Positions 42,075 to 50,877 of a stretch of 64,000 nucleotides of DNA are shown piece by piece (the stretch's first letter is position 1; the number at the start of each line of letters is the position of its first letter). Below the pieces are notes generated by a model. It saw nothing but the letters and a program-made list of their open reading frames with translations, was not told where the DNA came from and did no database searches. This DNA comes from Photobacterium lutimaris. Lineage in GTDB: Bacteria > Pseudomonadota > Gammaproteobacteria > Enterobacterales > Vibrionaceae. The DNA is taken from positions 101,298 through 165,297 of the forward strand of contig NZ_PYMH01000013.1 of assembly GCF_003025555.1 (NCBI RefSeq), given 5' to 3'. The translations under genes were made by a program, and so were the position numbers.

Positions 42075-43475
42075 TCATCGTAAAAACTCCTCTACGTTTT
42101 CGTGATGCACCAGTCTGCGACCTTCAAGGTCATAGTCGATATGCAGTTCTTCTTCAATGTGGACTACCAGTGGTTCACCGGCTTCTAGCCATACGGCATC
42201 AAAAGCACCGTCTTGTCGTTCGGCTAGCCATTGTGTGATTTCCCGGCTGCTTTCCGAAATGCCCTCACCGGTTGCGTATTTGAGCGCGTCACCAGTGATT
42301 GAGCGCTCCCTATCATCACCGGTACCTGTAGTTGTTACTTGTGCTTCTGCAATGGCTGAGGCGAAGCCTGCTAGGGCAGATACTGATCCAACAGTTGTCA
42401 GGTATTCCATAAAATTTGAGATGTAGAGGCCAGGGATACATGGATTACCATACTTATCACTGAACCAACCAATTTGCCCGTCCTGTGTCAAAACAGTGCC
42501 GTCTTGGAACGTGTAAGTAACAGAGTCGATATTTCCAGAGGCGCATTCGAGATTGAAGTCACCTTCTGCGTAGCCAGAAAACACCATGTTATCGAGATTC
42601 GGGATGTACAAGTTATTCGATGCTAGGTTCTCGCCACCAACTAGGATCTTGAAGCGGTATGGATTAGTGAGTGTACCGTCTTTTGGTACACGCCCTATAA
42701 TGCCGCTCATCGCAACGGTATCCATTAGCGTTGAGTTTTTTGGCACTGTGTAAATTGGCTTCTTCGTATCTGAGTCGTCTTCAGGCTCTTTACCAAAGTC
42801 TTCAACTCGTGAAGTATTTCGTCTATCTCTGGTTGGCAACACTGGGAATGACGTTACGGCCACACCATCGACAATATCAACCTTCATATCGATAGGCTCG
42901 ACTGTAACTAGTTGATTGCGATTACCAGTAACATGCAAGTCTGTCACGCCAGTATCAGTAACTTCCGGCGCTTTTAGATTAGGAGCGCCAGAGGGAGTAT
43001 GGCGTTCGACCTTTAGTGCATCTGGCATTTTGTCACGCAAATTCAAACCAAACAGCTGATCGTCACTAGTTGAAGTACCAGTACCTGCTGGCCCGAGAAT
43101 TACTGAAGCAGTTGTGTTAGCAGCTAATTTGTCTTGAAGTTCCTTAGCAAACTCTGTCAACCTACCTTCAATATCAAAATCTGTATCTTCAGCTTTGTTA
43201 CTTTTTAAAGTGTTCATCTCTTCTTGAAGGGAGGTGAGCTTAGCAGAAGTCTGTTGTTGATTACGGGCTAGATTTCGGTTCTGTGAAATCAAAGTTCGTA
43301 GTGTTTCGTTCACCGAGTCAGCTTCTGCACCGAGGTTATTAGCATTTAGGCCAGTATCAAACTGTTGCGGCTCGTTCACGTCTACTGTTTGCTCAGGAGC
43401 CGTATTTCCCTTACCCAATACCACCGCAAGAAGAGAGACAGCTGCGCCACCAATTAGTACGGTTTTCTTATTCAC
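42075..43475 (-). CDS. traB: TraB/VirB10-like protein (TIGR03752/PFL_4705)
   Basis: 466 residues. An N-terminal membrane anchor (VLIGGAAVSLLAVVLGK), a coiled coil (QQQTSAKLTSLQEEMNTLKS), then the core GIIGRVPKDGTLTNPYRFKILVGGENL..GMVFSGYAEGD-like region and GNPCIPGLY. This spans inner to outer membrane as the scaffold of the secretion channel. It overlaps the TraK-like gene by four bases. Confidence 0.85.
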   Translation of the reverse strand: MNKKTVLIGGAAVSLLAVVLGKGNTAPEQTVDVNEPQQFDTGLNANNLGAEADSVNETLRTLISQNRNLARNQQQTSAKLTSLQEEMNTLKSNKAEDTDFDIEGRLTEFAKELQDKLAANTTASVILGPAGTGTSTSDDQLFGLNLRDKMPDALKVERHTPSGAPNLKAPEVTDTGVTDLHVTGNRNQLVTVEPIDMKVDIVDGVAVTSFPVLPTRDRRNTSRVEDFGKEPEDDSDTKKPIYTVPKNSTLMDTVAMSGIIGRVPKDGTLTNPYRFKILVGGENLASNNLYIPNLDNMVFSGYAEGDFNLECASGNIDSVTYTFQDGTVLTQDGQIGWFSDKYGNPCIPGLYISNFMEYLTTVGSVSALAGFASAIAEAQVTTTGTGDDRERSITGDALKYATGEGISESSREITQWLAERQDGAFDAVWLEAGEPLVVHIEEELHIDYDLEGRRLVHHENVEEFLR

Positions 43476-44308
43476 GAATCCCCCTCGCTCTCACCCATTA
43501 ATTCAGCAGTGGTAACTGCAAATACAGAGTTCTCACGCAAAGGACGGTCGGTAACCATGTATAGGGTTGTGCTTTCAGTGATTGAGTTAACCGGTCCAAC
43601 ATCGATATGTTGGGAGGAAACAGCGATGTGAGCTGGGAACACATCAGTGTAGATAACTTGTTGTGGCCACTGAGTACGGTTAGTGATTAGCAATGCTGTT
43701 AGAGTGTAATTAGCGGTTCGATATTGCTTAAGCGGCTTAACATCAAACATTGCAGCAGAGCCACCACCAAATAAAACAGTAAAATCTAACTCTCCGGTTA
43801 CTTCTGACTCAACAACCGGCAGTTGCGGGACAAGTCGCTGTACACCATAAAGGTCTATTGAAGCGTATTGAACCAATTGCTGGACAGTTACACCTGTTGC
43901 TACAGGAGTACTCAGGCCAAACACCTCTTTAGTTTGTGCCATTTCATCAGAGTGAATGATCTTTATGTCATCAAGTTCTTCATCTTTTGGTCGAACAGCG
44001 AAGATATCCAAGAAGATCTTTTCACCAGAATTTAAAACCGCCCAGGCTCGGGTTTTGCCTAATTGCTGTTTTGGTTTTAGATATAGTGTACCTGCGGCAG
44101 AGTAGACCTGAACCTTATCAACGACTTCTTGCGGAGCCTCTAGCATTACATTATCACTGAAGTGCACCAATCGCTCTTTACCGACCTCAAGACGGATTTC
44201 AATAGGCTTCTTGTCCCAAACGTGAATTTCAGTTGCTTGAAGTGACGGCGTAATTACCGTTAACGAAAGGGTGGCGATAAATGCAATTTTCTTAATCAAG
44301 TTGGTCAT
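43472..44308 (-). CDS. traK: TraK/VirB9-like protein (DUF3438, TIGR03749/PFL_4704)
   Basis: 278 residues. Signal peptide (KIAFIATLSLTVITPSLQA), then VWDKKPIEIRLEVGKERLVHFSDNV, the DUF3438 N-terminal pattern, and a C-terminal domain. Outer-membrane channel component. The start at 44308 is preferred because GGAG lies seven bases upstream; a longer frame starts inside the previous gene. Confidence 0.8.
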   Translation of the reverse strand: MTNLIKKIAFIATLSLTVITPSLQATEIHVWDKKPIEIRLEVGKERLVHFSDNVMLEAPQEVVDKVQVYSAAGTLYLKPKQQLGKTRAWAVLNSGEKIFLDIFAVRPKDEELDDIKIIHSDEMAQTKEVFGLSTPVATGVTVQQLVQYASIDLYGVQRLVPQLPVVESEVTGELDFTVLFGGGSAAMFDVKPLKQYRTANYTLTALLITNRTQWPQQVIYTDVFPAHIAVSSQHIDVGPVNSITESTTLYMVTDRPLRENSVFAVTTAELMGESEGDS

Positions 44309-44309
44309 A

Positions 44310-45041
44310 TTATTTCTCCACGATTCGGCGTGGTGTTGAATCATATCCAACGATGCGGATGCCTAGTGGATTAAACTCAGGGTTTGTTTCGTGACGCTCA
44401 ACGCGGAGTGGGTAACGGATTGTCGTGTTCTTAACTTCTTCGCCAAGGTATCGTTCGACAATAGTTGCATCTAGGTAAACTACCCAACTATCGCGAGACT
44501 TTTGTATTACTCGGTCATTGATACTCGATAGCATGCCCGGAGCGAGAGATACCTCTCTAGTTCGGTTTAAATGGCCTGCAGTGCGCAAATGGTTGTACTC
44601 TTGTTCTTGGCTTCTCATGAACTCAGGCGAGAAGAAATGCTGATAACGCCAGAGGTTGTCAGATGTATCTTTTTCACCGTTTTCTTTCCAAGTGCTAAAT
44701 GCTACCCATAGGTAAGCTGTATCAGTCAGTAGCGATGAATTTGGTATTTCACCAGCTCGTACAACGCCACCGCTATTTAGGTTCGGGGTGTATCGAACCC
44801 AAATGTTGTCAGGTGCCCTGCTGTTTGAATAGATGGACAAAATCAGTGCGAGAACAAGTGCGACACAAATAACACGAAGCGTAACAACATGGTCTGCAAC
44901 TTCCTTAGATTTAGCCTTCATCCTCTTTGGCAGCGCTGCCTTAACGTCACTCAAATCACGGTTGATATCTTTCTTTTGCGATTTAGTCTGTTTCTGTTTC
45001 GGCCTACTAGCGGGTTTGTTGTTGTTCTTATTGGTCAGCAC
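44310..45041 (-). CDS. TraE/VirB8-like protein (DUF2895, TIGR03746/PFL_4703)
   Basis: 243 residues. A basic cytoplasmic N-terminus, one membrane helix (VICVALVLALILSIYSN), and a periplasmic domain with the DUF2895 features VRAGEIPNSSL, LWVAFSTWKENGEKD and IRYPLRVERHETNPEFNPLGIRI. Assembly factor of the mating channel at the inner membrane. It overlaps the next gene's stop by one base. Confidence 0.8.
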   Translation of the reverse strand: MLTNKNNNKPASRPKQKQTKSQKKDINRDLSDVKAALPKRMKAKSKEVADHVVTLRVICVALVLALILSIYSNSRAPDNIWVRYTPNLNSGGVVRAGEIPNSSLLTDTAYLWVAFSTWKENGEKDTSDNLWRYQHFFSPEFMRSQEQEYNHLRTAGHLNRTREVSLAPGMLSSINDRVIQKSRDSWVVYLDATIVERYLGEEVKNTTIRYPLRVERHETNPEFNPLGIRIVGYDSTPRRIVEK

Positions 45042-45430
45042 TAGTCTGTTCCTCGTTTTTGTTTCTTGGTGTTATCCCAAACCATTGATTTAACCAAACC
45101 AAAGTTGTATTTGATGCCGAAAATCCCCTCATCCTGTAGTCGACGTTTCAAGTCAATCCATAACATATAGGATGGTCGCCCTTTCTTTAAAATCTCTGCT
45201 CGTTTCGCAGCTGCAAACGATAAAACTAAACCAAGCGCTGCAGCCGCGATTGCACCGAACATTGGGTTTATACCCATAAGTTGGCAGAGGCCAACGAGCG
45301 GAAATAAGCAGGCAAAAAATAGAACCATCATGCACATGCCTAGCTCTGAAATGGTGAAACCGAACAACGCATTAGGATCGAAATCGAGGTGATCTAGCAC
45401 CACAGGGATGTTTTTCTCTTGCTTTTCCAT
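45041..45430 (-). CDS. DUF3487 (TIGR03750) conjugation membrane protein
   Basis: 129 residues with two hydrophobic segments (MCMMVLFFACLFPLVGLCQL and FGAIAAAALGLVLSFAAA), then KRAEILKKGRPSYMLWIDLKRRL. This pattern fits DUF3487 (TraL-like) proteins of MPF_G clusters, which help place the pilin and channel. Confidence 0.75.
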   Translation of the reverse strand: MEKQEKNIPVVLDHLDFDPNALFGFTISELGMCMMVLFFACLFPLVGLCQLMGINPMFGAIAAAALGLVLSFAAAKRAEILKKGRPSYMLWIDLKRRLQDEGIFGIKYNFGLVKSMVWDNTKKQKRGTD

Positions 45431-45456
45431 TGTTTGCTCGCAACCTCATAAAATTG

Positions 45457-45783
45457 TTAGGTGATGCTTGTGCCTTCGCCTAGCAGGAAGAACACTAGGA
45501 CCAACACGCCACCGCCAACACCAAGAATCATCCATAGATCAGACCATTCTTTATTACCTTTACGGACTTCAATCAGTGTCCAAATAGCCAGTGCAGCCAC
45601 TGCAAGGAATGATATTGCGCCAAAGCTGTTGGCTATAGCGTCATATGCATTGCCAAAAAAAGCGAAAAATGCAGCAACATAGTCACCTTCAGGAGAGCCC
45701 GGGTTTACTGGTGGAGGGAGGGATGCTAGAGCCGAACCTGACATTAAGGCGGCACCAAGGAACGCCGAGATAATTTTCTTCAT
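45457..45783 (-). CDS. Conjugative pilin (DUF2976, TIGR03745/PFL_4702)
   Basis: 108 residues. Signal peptide (MKKIISAFLGAALMSGSALA), then SLPPPVNPGSPEGDYV and two hydrophobic helices separated by VRKGNKEWSD. This fits the DUF2976 pilin family of MPF_G systems and is likely the major pilin subunit, processed from the signal. Confidence 0.8.
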   Translation of the reverse strand: MKKIISAFLGAALMSGSALASLPPPVNPGSPEGDYVAAFFAFFGNAYDAIANSFGAISFLAVAALAIWTLIEVRKGNKEWSDLWMILGVGGGVLVLVFFLLGEGTSIT

Positions 45784-45798
45784 TGGTTAGATTTCCAT

Positions 45799-46134
45799 TT
45801 ATGAGGTAATTAAAAAGACTGAAATAGTTAAAAGGAGTAGTAATCGCAGCACGTACATAAGCGCATCGTCTTTATCTAGCTTGCCTTTGCCAAACGCCTG
45901 TTGGTAAATACCAAACGCTGCCCAAGCGACCCAAAACATAACTATTGAAAAGGTCATTCCACGAGTTGCGTACTTGACTTGGTTGAAGCTGCCATTACCT
46001 AAAATTGAGTCCCAAAGTTGTTGGTTTGAAAGGCCAGGGTTAGGCTCCATTATTTCAGCCACGGCAAAGCCAGGAAAAAACCAGAACAATGAAAATACAA
46101 ACAAGGGTAAATAGCGCATGCTTAGCCTATTCAT
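45799..46134 (-). CDS. DUF3262-type (TIGR03758/PFL_4701) conjugation membrane protein
   Basis: 111 residues. A signal-like N-terminus, then LSNQQLWDSILGNG and two hydrophobic helices (FSIVMFWVAWAAFGIYQQA and YVLRLLLLLTISVFLI). Pattern and position match the PFL_4701 family. It overlaps the RAQPRD gene by eight bases. Confidence 0.75.
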   Translation of the reverse strand: MNRLSMRYLPLFVFSLFWFFPGFAVAEIMEPNPGLSNQQLWDSILGNGSFNQVKYATRGMTFSIVMFWVAWAAFGIYQQAFGKGKLDKDDALMYVLRLLLLLTISVFLITS

Positions 46135-46417
46135 TTCGGAGACGAACTTGTGGATCGTTAGGGTTACCTAGATATGCGCGAATCTTTTCAAGTGACTCGT
46201 GGAGGTCCTTTCGTAGTAGCGAATAGTCTAGATGCACGCGACGCGATAAATCAGCAGACAGTTCAGCTTGAGAAAGCAGACCCTTATCAAGCGCTTCAAC
46301 CTGAGAGATGTATCGCTCAAGCAATTCTCGCTCTCGCCACATATCACCAGAAGTTGAGGCTGTAGCAGTAATGCTTGTTGTTAACATGGCTAAACAAATG
46401 AGTGTTTTCTTATACAC
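46127..46417 (-). CDS. RAQPRD-family conjugation protein
   Basis: 96 residues. Signal peptide (TLICLAMLTTSITATA), then a helical mature region with RRVHLDYSLLRKDLHESLEKIRAYLGNP, matching the RAQPRD family (RVRFRYDaLraDLariraGI). First gene of the mating-pore operon, with the control region upstream. Confidence 0.75.
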   Translation of the reverse strand: MYKKTLICLAMLTTSITATASTSGDMWRERELLERYISQVEALDKGLLSQAELSADLSRRVHLDYSLLRKDLHESLEKIRAYLGNPNDPQVRLRNE

Positions 46418-46638
46418 GGCTAATTACCTATTTCTTTGGTCTCGAGGGTAATATTTGCCTGTCTCTAACTTTTGAATGGTCTATTTGGTCTGATTTTCAC
46501 CCCCAGTAAAAAGTTGATGACGAGCGATTGCTTTCTATCGAAAGTTTTTTTCTTATTTTTTCGTTTTGCGGTAGCGAGGGGAGGTTGGTGGTCTTTAGTA
46601 TGGACACATACCGAAACGAAATCTTAGAGGACAAAAGC
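46418..46638. other. Divergent control region of the mating-pore operon and the 101-aa gene
   Basis: No gene. Contains a CACCCCCAGTAAAAAG element at about 46497-46512 on the plus strand, resembling the C-rich elements upstream of several other genes, a long T-rich run (46540-46565), and promoter sequence for both directions. Confidence 0.35.
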
Positions 46639-46944
46639 ATGTATGAGTTAATTTTAGAAGTTGGTAACGTCGTATTTAAAGACTACGCATTAATCTCGTT
46701 ACCGTTGCTTGTGCTGTCATATACAAAGTTTGGTTTTAATTTAATTGCTAAAGCTGGTTGGTTCGTTCTTAAGCCGGTGTTTACATTGGTTGCATTTATT
46801 CTGTCACCAATCACTACGCCGCTTATCCGTTGGCGCACGAAGAACATGACTTGGGAAGAGAAAATTGCTTATTACAAAAGTAAAGGTGTGGATGTTGAAG
46901 CCGTGTTGGAAGAGGGCACTAAAGAGGTAACGTATCGTGCATAA
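46639..46944 (+). CDS. Small membrane protein, 101 aa
   Basis: One or two hydrophobic segments (DYALISLPLLVLSY and WFVLKPVFTLVAFILSPITTPLI) and a charged C-terminus (TWEEKIAYYKSKGVDVEAVLEEG). No family recognised. The start at 46639 is chosen because GAGGAC lies seven bases upstream. It is coupled with the next small gene by an eight-base overlap. It could be an entry-exclusion or regulatory membrane protein of the transfer system; this is a guess from position. Confidence 0.55.
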   Translation: MYELILEVGNVVFKDYALISLPLLVLSYTKFGFNLIAKAGWFVLKPVFTLVAFILSPITTPLIRWRTKNMTWEEKIAYYKSKGVDVEAVLEEGTKEVTYRA

Positions 46945-47125
46945 TAAGTCAGTAACGAATATCTTTTTCCAGCTTATTACGAGGCTGACATTTCCAATAT
47001 ATAATGCCGTTGTCCTGCGGCCTCGATTGAAGGCCATGTCACCGGAAGAGAGGCAGCAGGAGTTCGCTTTGATGAGAAAGAAAGTTACTGAATATCAGGC
47101 TAAAAACCCAGACATCAAACTGTAG
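46937..47125 (+). CDS. Small hypothetical protein, 62 aa, GTG start
   Basis: GTG start with GAGG nine bases upstream, overlapping the 101-aa gene. A short hydrophobic N-terminus (NIFFQLITRLTFPIYNAVVL) and a charged helix (SPEERQQEFALMRKKVTEY). No family recognised. A perfect terminator follows. Confidence 0.5.
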   Translation: MHNKSVTNIFFQLITRLTFPIYNAVVLRPRLKAMSPEERQQEFALMRKKVTEYQAKNPDIKL

Positions 47126-47128
47126 CTA

Positions 47129-47164
47129 AATCGAGAACCATAGTATTGCGGTTCTCGATTTTTT
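47129..47164. terminator. Terminator between convergent genes
   Basis: AATCGAGAACC / GGTTCTCGATT perfect 11-base stem, ten-base loop, then TTTT. It serves the plus-strand small genes; its T-run touches the stop codon of the minus-strand DUF4400 gene. Confidence 0.85.
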
Positions 47165-47915
47165 ACCAAAACTTTTTGTAGTATCGGACTAATTGGCGTG
47201 CTATGTAGGCTGTAGCGAATGCGCTTGGAATAAAAACTAAACCTGGTATTACCGAGTTCGGAATTGCAAGATATCCGAGTAACACTAAAAGAGAGAACTC
47301 TTTAAAGCGCCTAAACCAAAACTCAAGTGGGTCGTCTTTATCGCGCTCACCCTGGTAGGTTTTGATTCGTCGCTCCATATATCCATCATTAATCCCAGCT
47401 AATGCAAATAGTATGTAGATTGGTAAGTACCCAATCAATATCAACAACTTAATCACCCATGTCAGGCTATTAACGATCCAAAGGTATATCAAGTTAGAGG
47501 CGTGAGTTGACCCACTAGATACAAAGTTTTCAATGGTTGGAAACCGTGAGAAGCTTTGTGAGTAGCCATTGGCTATCCTGTCCGATATTGAGTAGGTCGT
47601 GTTTAGCACTTCTTCAATCGGAACGTACTGATTGAAGTTACTGGTCAGTAATTCAAATACATACTGAACATCAAGCCATTTTCCAACGTGCGTTGAGTTA
47701 CTGATTGCAGACTCATAATGATTGATAGCTGACTCTAAGCCAGTTTGGGGGTTGTAAATGTACAACCCAAAACTGATTAGCAAACCAAAAAATCCGGCCA
47801 ATAAAGCTAAGCCAAAGTGTTTAGATAAAAAAGCCAATCCCACCGTAATGATCGGTATTGATACTGGCTTCTTTTTTGCTGATGAACTCTGTTGTTTGGA
47901 CGCTTTCTCTGCCAT
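47163..47915 (-). CDS. DUF4400 (TIGR03747/PFL_4697) conjugation membrane protein
   Basis: 250 residues. Basic N-terminus, then hydrophobic segments (LALLAGFFGLLISFGLYIY; LIYLWIVNSLTWVIKLLILIGYLPIYILFALAG; LLVLLGYLAI). The pattern ALAGINDGYMERRIKTYQGERDKDD..FWFRRFKE matches DUF4400 (LAGllDGLV.R.LRRFGAGRES..vYH). Inner-membrane protein of MPF_G elements. It follows the DsbC-like gene closely and converges with the small plus-strand genes. Confidence 0.75.
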   Translation of the reverse strand: MAEKASKQQSSSAKKKPVSIPIITVGLAFLSKHFGLALLAGFFGLLISFGLYIYNPQTGLESAINHYESAISNSTHVGKWLDVQYVFELLTSNFNQYVPIEEVLNTTYSISDRIANGYSQSFSRFPTIENFVSSGSTHASNLIYLWIVNSLTWVIKLLILIGYLPIYILFALAGINDGYMERRIKTYQGERDKDDPLEFWFRRFKEFSLLVLLGYLAIPNSVIPGLVFIPSAFATAYIARQLVRYYKKFW

Positions 47916-47920
47916 GTTTC

Positions 47921-48631
47921 CTACATTTCTAGTGCCTGAACGAGTTGCGCTGCAGGGATATAGCCGCCTAGCGGTAGTCCATTATAGTAAATGGCTGGTG
48001 TTGCTCGAACTCCAACCAACATACCCGCTTCTTGATGTGCAAGAGCCTGCTTTGATGGATGCTCTGCAGGGTATGTGAAGTGCCCATGCATCGCGTCCTG
48101 TAGTGCTTGTAATGGATTTGCCCTAGACTCAAAAGAGGACATTTTTAAGAAGGATTGGTCATTCATACCATTGCGAGAAAACAACAAAAACTCAACCGTT
48201 ATGCCAGCATCCGTGTACGACTCAATCTCTCGGTGCATTTGCTGGCAATAACCACATCCAATATCGGTAAACACCTGAATTACAAACTTTTCATTAGAGG
48301 CTTTCTTTACTATCTTGTGCTCAGTTTGATCTAAGATGGATTTGGTCATAGGCGCAATTAGAGAGGCTAGGGACCCATTCTCGAGCTTATAAACGTTATC
48401 CGTCTGGATCAGGATATTCTTGTCGTAGTCGATGTGGACAATGCCAGAGTGCGTGTAAACCGTCTCTAGTGACAAGTCTTTCAGCTCATCAGCTTGAAGT
48501 CGGTATCGAGCAGTGATGTTATTGGCATCGAGATAGCTTTCAACTTCTTCGATAGATGCATTTACTGTCATTGAGATTGTCGCGGCCATTACCAGCATGG
48601 TCATTTGTTTTTTCATATATTTATAGCTCAT
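47921..48631 (-). CDS. DsbC/DsbG-like disulfide isomerase
   Basis: 236 residues. Signal peptide (QMTMLVMAATISMTVNA), an N-terminal dimer domain, then a thioredoxin fold with active-site CGYC (FTDIGCGYCQQMH) and cis-Pro RATPAIYYNG. Periplasmic; isomerises disulfides, probably in pilus or mating-channel proteins such as the Cys-rich TraU-like protein and the pilins. The start may be the first ATG or one five codons later. It is encoded 31 bases after the pilus operon's last gene. Confidence 0.8.
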   Translation of the reverse strand: MSYKYMKKQMTMLVMAATISMTVNASIEEVESYLDANNITARYRLQADELKDLSLETVYTHSGIVHIDYDKNILIQTDNVYKLENGSLASLIAPMTKSILDQTEHKIVKKASNEKFVIQVFTDIGCGYCQQMHREIESYTDAGITVEFLLFSRNGMNDQSFLKMSSFESRANPLQALQDAMHGHFTYPAEHPSKQALAHQEAGMLVGVRATPAIYYNGLPLGGYIPAAQLVQALEM

Positions 48632-48662
48632 TAAAGTTGCGTCCTTAAAGGAGGCGGTGGAT

Positions 48663-49625
48663 CTAGGCGAACTCGCACCAAGTTAAGTAACCGACATTGC
48701 CTTTGTAATGCCATTTACGCTCTGTTTCGCCATTTAGAAGGCCTGCAAAGCGGACGTGAACATTCCAATTGCTACCGGAGTCAGATGGCCATGTATCGAT
48801 GTTGCCAACTTCGGTGTATACAGAGTTGCCACCAAGACCAATAAAGTGAGTGGTAATTTCCGGTGTGTAACCGGTAGGGCAGCTAGGTTTTTGAACTTGT
48901 GCGCCAGCACTGCTAGAGACAGCTACAGACCCTGCTTTCAAAAGACCAGTCACAACAGTTCGATCAGTTACGCCAGCTAAACTCATGTCAGCAACGTTAT
49001 CTATGTAATAATCAGTGCCAAAATCCCAGTGGTCGGTCATCGGTGTTGAGCCGTCAGTTTTTACAAAGTTCTCTAGGGTAAGTGCGCTGCCTGGTCGCTG
49101 AACTCTGTATGTAACTTGCCCAGTTGAACCATCCTCCTGATATGAAGGGATAGAAGAGATGTGAGAACGGATAACACGCTGGCGTTCAATGTGGCTTTCA
49201 CTGGTTAAGCTAAAACTTAGCTCTACTTCTGGATAACCGTATGAATCGGCTCTGCGAGTTAGAGTGATCAACTGCCCGTTGGCGCCGTCGCCCCATGGTA
49301 AGTAGCGGTAATCAGCACATAGACCGGTTGTGTTATCACAGGCGTCGATATATCCACCATTGATTAGGTCGTTCCAGCTTGATGGGAAAGCATCCATGTC
49401 AGTTGGCGACAAGCCATCAACAATAGTCTTATTCATGTAATATCGACTTATTTGATCAATGACGTATGAAATTCGGTCCTGTGCTAATTTTCCTCGTGCT
49501 TTATTGATCTCTTGCTGAACAAAATATGAGCCACCCACAAGCATGGTTAAAATTGCTGTATAACCCAGCAAAACGTCGATACTAAGAAGGCCCTGCTGCT
49601 TCTTAATTGATTTTATTAAATTCAT
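48663..49625 (-). CDS. pilV: PilV-like type IVb minor pilin/adhesin
   Basis: 320 residues. Prepilin leader KKQQG followed by LLSIDVLLGYTAILTMLVGG, then a long C-terminal domain with Cys pairs (DACDN..GLCADY) and a final NVGYLTWCEFA. Length and position at the operon end match PilV of R64-type pili, the tip adhesin that selects recipients in mating. No shufflon repeats are visible after the gene. The adhesive C-terminal part is unique. Confidence 0.7.
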   Translation of the reverse strand: MNLIKSIKKQQGLLSIDVLLGYTAILTMLVGGSYFVQQEINKARGKLAQDRISYVIDQISRYYMNKTIVDGLSPTDMDAFPSSWNDLINGGYIDACDNTTGLCADYRYLPWGDGANGQLITLTRRADSYGYPEVELSFSLTSESHIERQRVIRSHISSIPSYQEDGSTGQVTYRVQRPGSALTLENFVKTDGSTPMTDHWDFGTDYYIDNVADMSLAGVTDRTVVTGLLKAGSVAVSSSAGAQVQKPSCPTGYTPEITTHFIGLGGNSVYTEVGNIDTWPSDSGSNWNVHVRFAGLLNGETERKWHYKGNVGYLTWCEFA

Positions 49626-50152
49626 ATATCTTCACACTGGTTGCTGTCGAGGTGCATAGCAATGCTTCCCTCTAATGGCACGTCAAACCTTTTCATTAGC
49701 TGGATCACTTTTGGGTTGGTATCAGAAATGCCAGCAAAATAACGGGTGCTTGCAAGTTTTTGTGCCGGAAAACCATTCGGTCGAATTTCTGCTCGCATAT
49801 CGAGCGGTAGACCGCGGTTATGGATGGATGATGTAGTGATTGAGACGGAAAGCTGGCTAGGGTTGATCCAAGAATTGTCTTTGAATCTATCGGGAAGGAA
49901 TCCCTCATCAATCAACATATCTAAGCTGACTGATGGGGAAACCAAGCAGCGAGACTCTGCCAATGAATTCCAATACTTTTGCTCTACTGCATTAAACAAG
50001 CGATCCGAGTACATATCGAGTTCGTTTACGTGACGGTACTCTTTCACTGAATGCATTAAGGGGATCGAAATCCCCGAAATGAGCAGCCCAACACTAATTG
50101 TAAAGATTAGATAATCTAGAGAGATTAGGCCTCGCTGCTTTTTATTTTCCAT
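49622..50152 (-). CDS. Minor type IVb pilin
   Basis: 176 residues. Short leader ENKKQRG, then LISLDYLIFTISVGLLISG, the N-terminal pilin helix with Asp at +5. The mature part has two cysteines (SRCLVSP, NQCEDI) in the style of class IVb pilins. It overlaps pilV by four bases and is two bases after the major pilin stop. The start at 50152 is preferred because the leader is then short and basic. Confidence 0.65.
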   Translation of the reverse strand: MENKKQRGLISLDYLIFTISVGLLISGISIPLMHSVKEYRHVNELDMYSDRLFNAVEQKYWNSLAESRCLVSPSVSLDMLIDEGFLPDRFKDNSWINPSQLSVSITTSSIHNRGLPLDMRAEIRPNGFPAQKLASTRYFAGISDTNPKVIQLMKRFDVPLEGSIAMHLDSNQCEDI

Positions 50153-50154
50153 GT

Positions 50155-50682
50155 TTATAGCGTGATTGTTACGTCCTGACCAGAAATCGAAACAGTTGCA
50201 CAATCAGTACCGCCATCACCAGCATACGCACAGTTGTCTGCTGTCAGTGGAGCCAGTCGGTCAGCAACTTGTTGTACGAAACCGGCGTGGATACCAGCAA
50301 TTGTAACGTCAATCAATGAAGGGTTTGTATTTGCGACGATCGTGTAGCTAGAGCCCCATGGGTTACTATTTGACGCTGAACCGTCATCACCACAGATGCT
50401 GTCATTTAGATAATTAGATGAACAAAGTGGTGTATCAATACCAATACCAGTAAAGTTTGAACGTAACCCTTTCCAATCAGTTGAAGCGCGCTGAATTTGA
50501 GAGATGTGAGAGTTCAAAGAGGACATGTTGCCAGAATGGGTGATCTGAGGGTAGAACTGCATAACAAGACCAATGAATAGAGCAACACCTACCATGCCTA
50601 GTAGGTAATCGATAGTCGTTAAGCCGCGCTGACGTTTAGTGCTACGCAACATTGTTTTTTGGTTTTTGAAGTTGGTTTTCAT
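50155..50682 (-). CDS. pilS: Major type IVb pilin (PilS-like)
   Basis: 175 residues. Leader ending STKRQRG, then LTTIDYLLGMVGVALFIGLVM. Asp replaces the usual Glu at +5 and Leu is at +1. The mature domain contains four cysteines (PLCSS, SICGD, DNCAY, TDCAT), suggesting the D-region disulfide of class IVb pilins. Its own 195-base leader and size suggest the major subunit. Substrate of the prepilin peptidase at 5722-6486 is inferred. Confidence 0.75.
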   Translation of the reverse strand: MKTNFKNQKTMLRSTKRQRGLTTIDYLLGMVGVALFIGLVMQFYPQITHSGNMSSLNSHISQIQRASTDWKGLRSNFTGIGIDTPLCSSNYLNDSICGDDGSASNSNPWGSSYTIVANTNPSLIDVTIAGIHAGFVQQVADRLAPLTADNCAYAGDGGTDCATVSISGQDVTITL

Positions 50683-50877
50683 TTGGGTTTCTCAACTAGG
50701 TTTAATTAAAAATGCCTATTCAGCCTTGGAGAAAGGAGCTGACTGATAATTACTAGGCAGACGTTTACTACGTTAGCGCTATATATATCTGCAATTAGTT
50801 TCTAAATAAATGGTGTATTTCGGAGGTTTTTGCCCCCCAAAAACACCTGAGTTATGAAGTAATAATTTCGTTGTGCA
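50683..50877 (-). promoter_or_regulatory. Long leader of the major pilin gene, probable internal promoter
   Basis: 195 gene-free bases inside an otherwise tightly packed operon. In sense orientation it has TTGGGGGGCAAAAA (a possible TTTTTG/CAAAAA stem) and then TTGCAGATATATATAGCGC, with a -10-like TATATA. An extra promoter would raise major-pilin expression. Confidence 0.45.
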
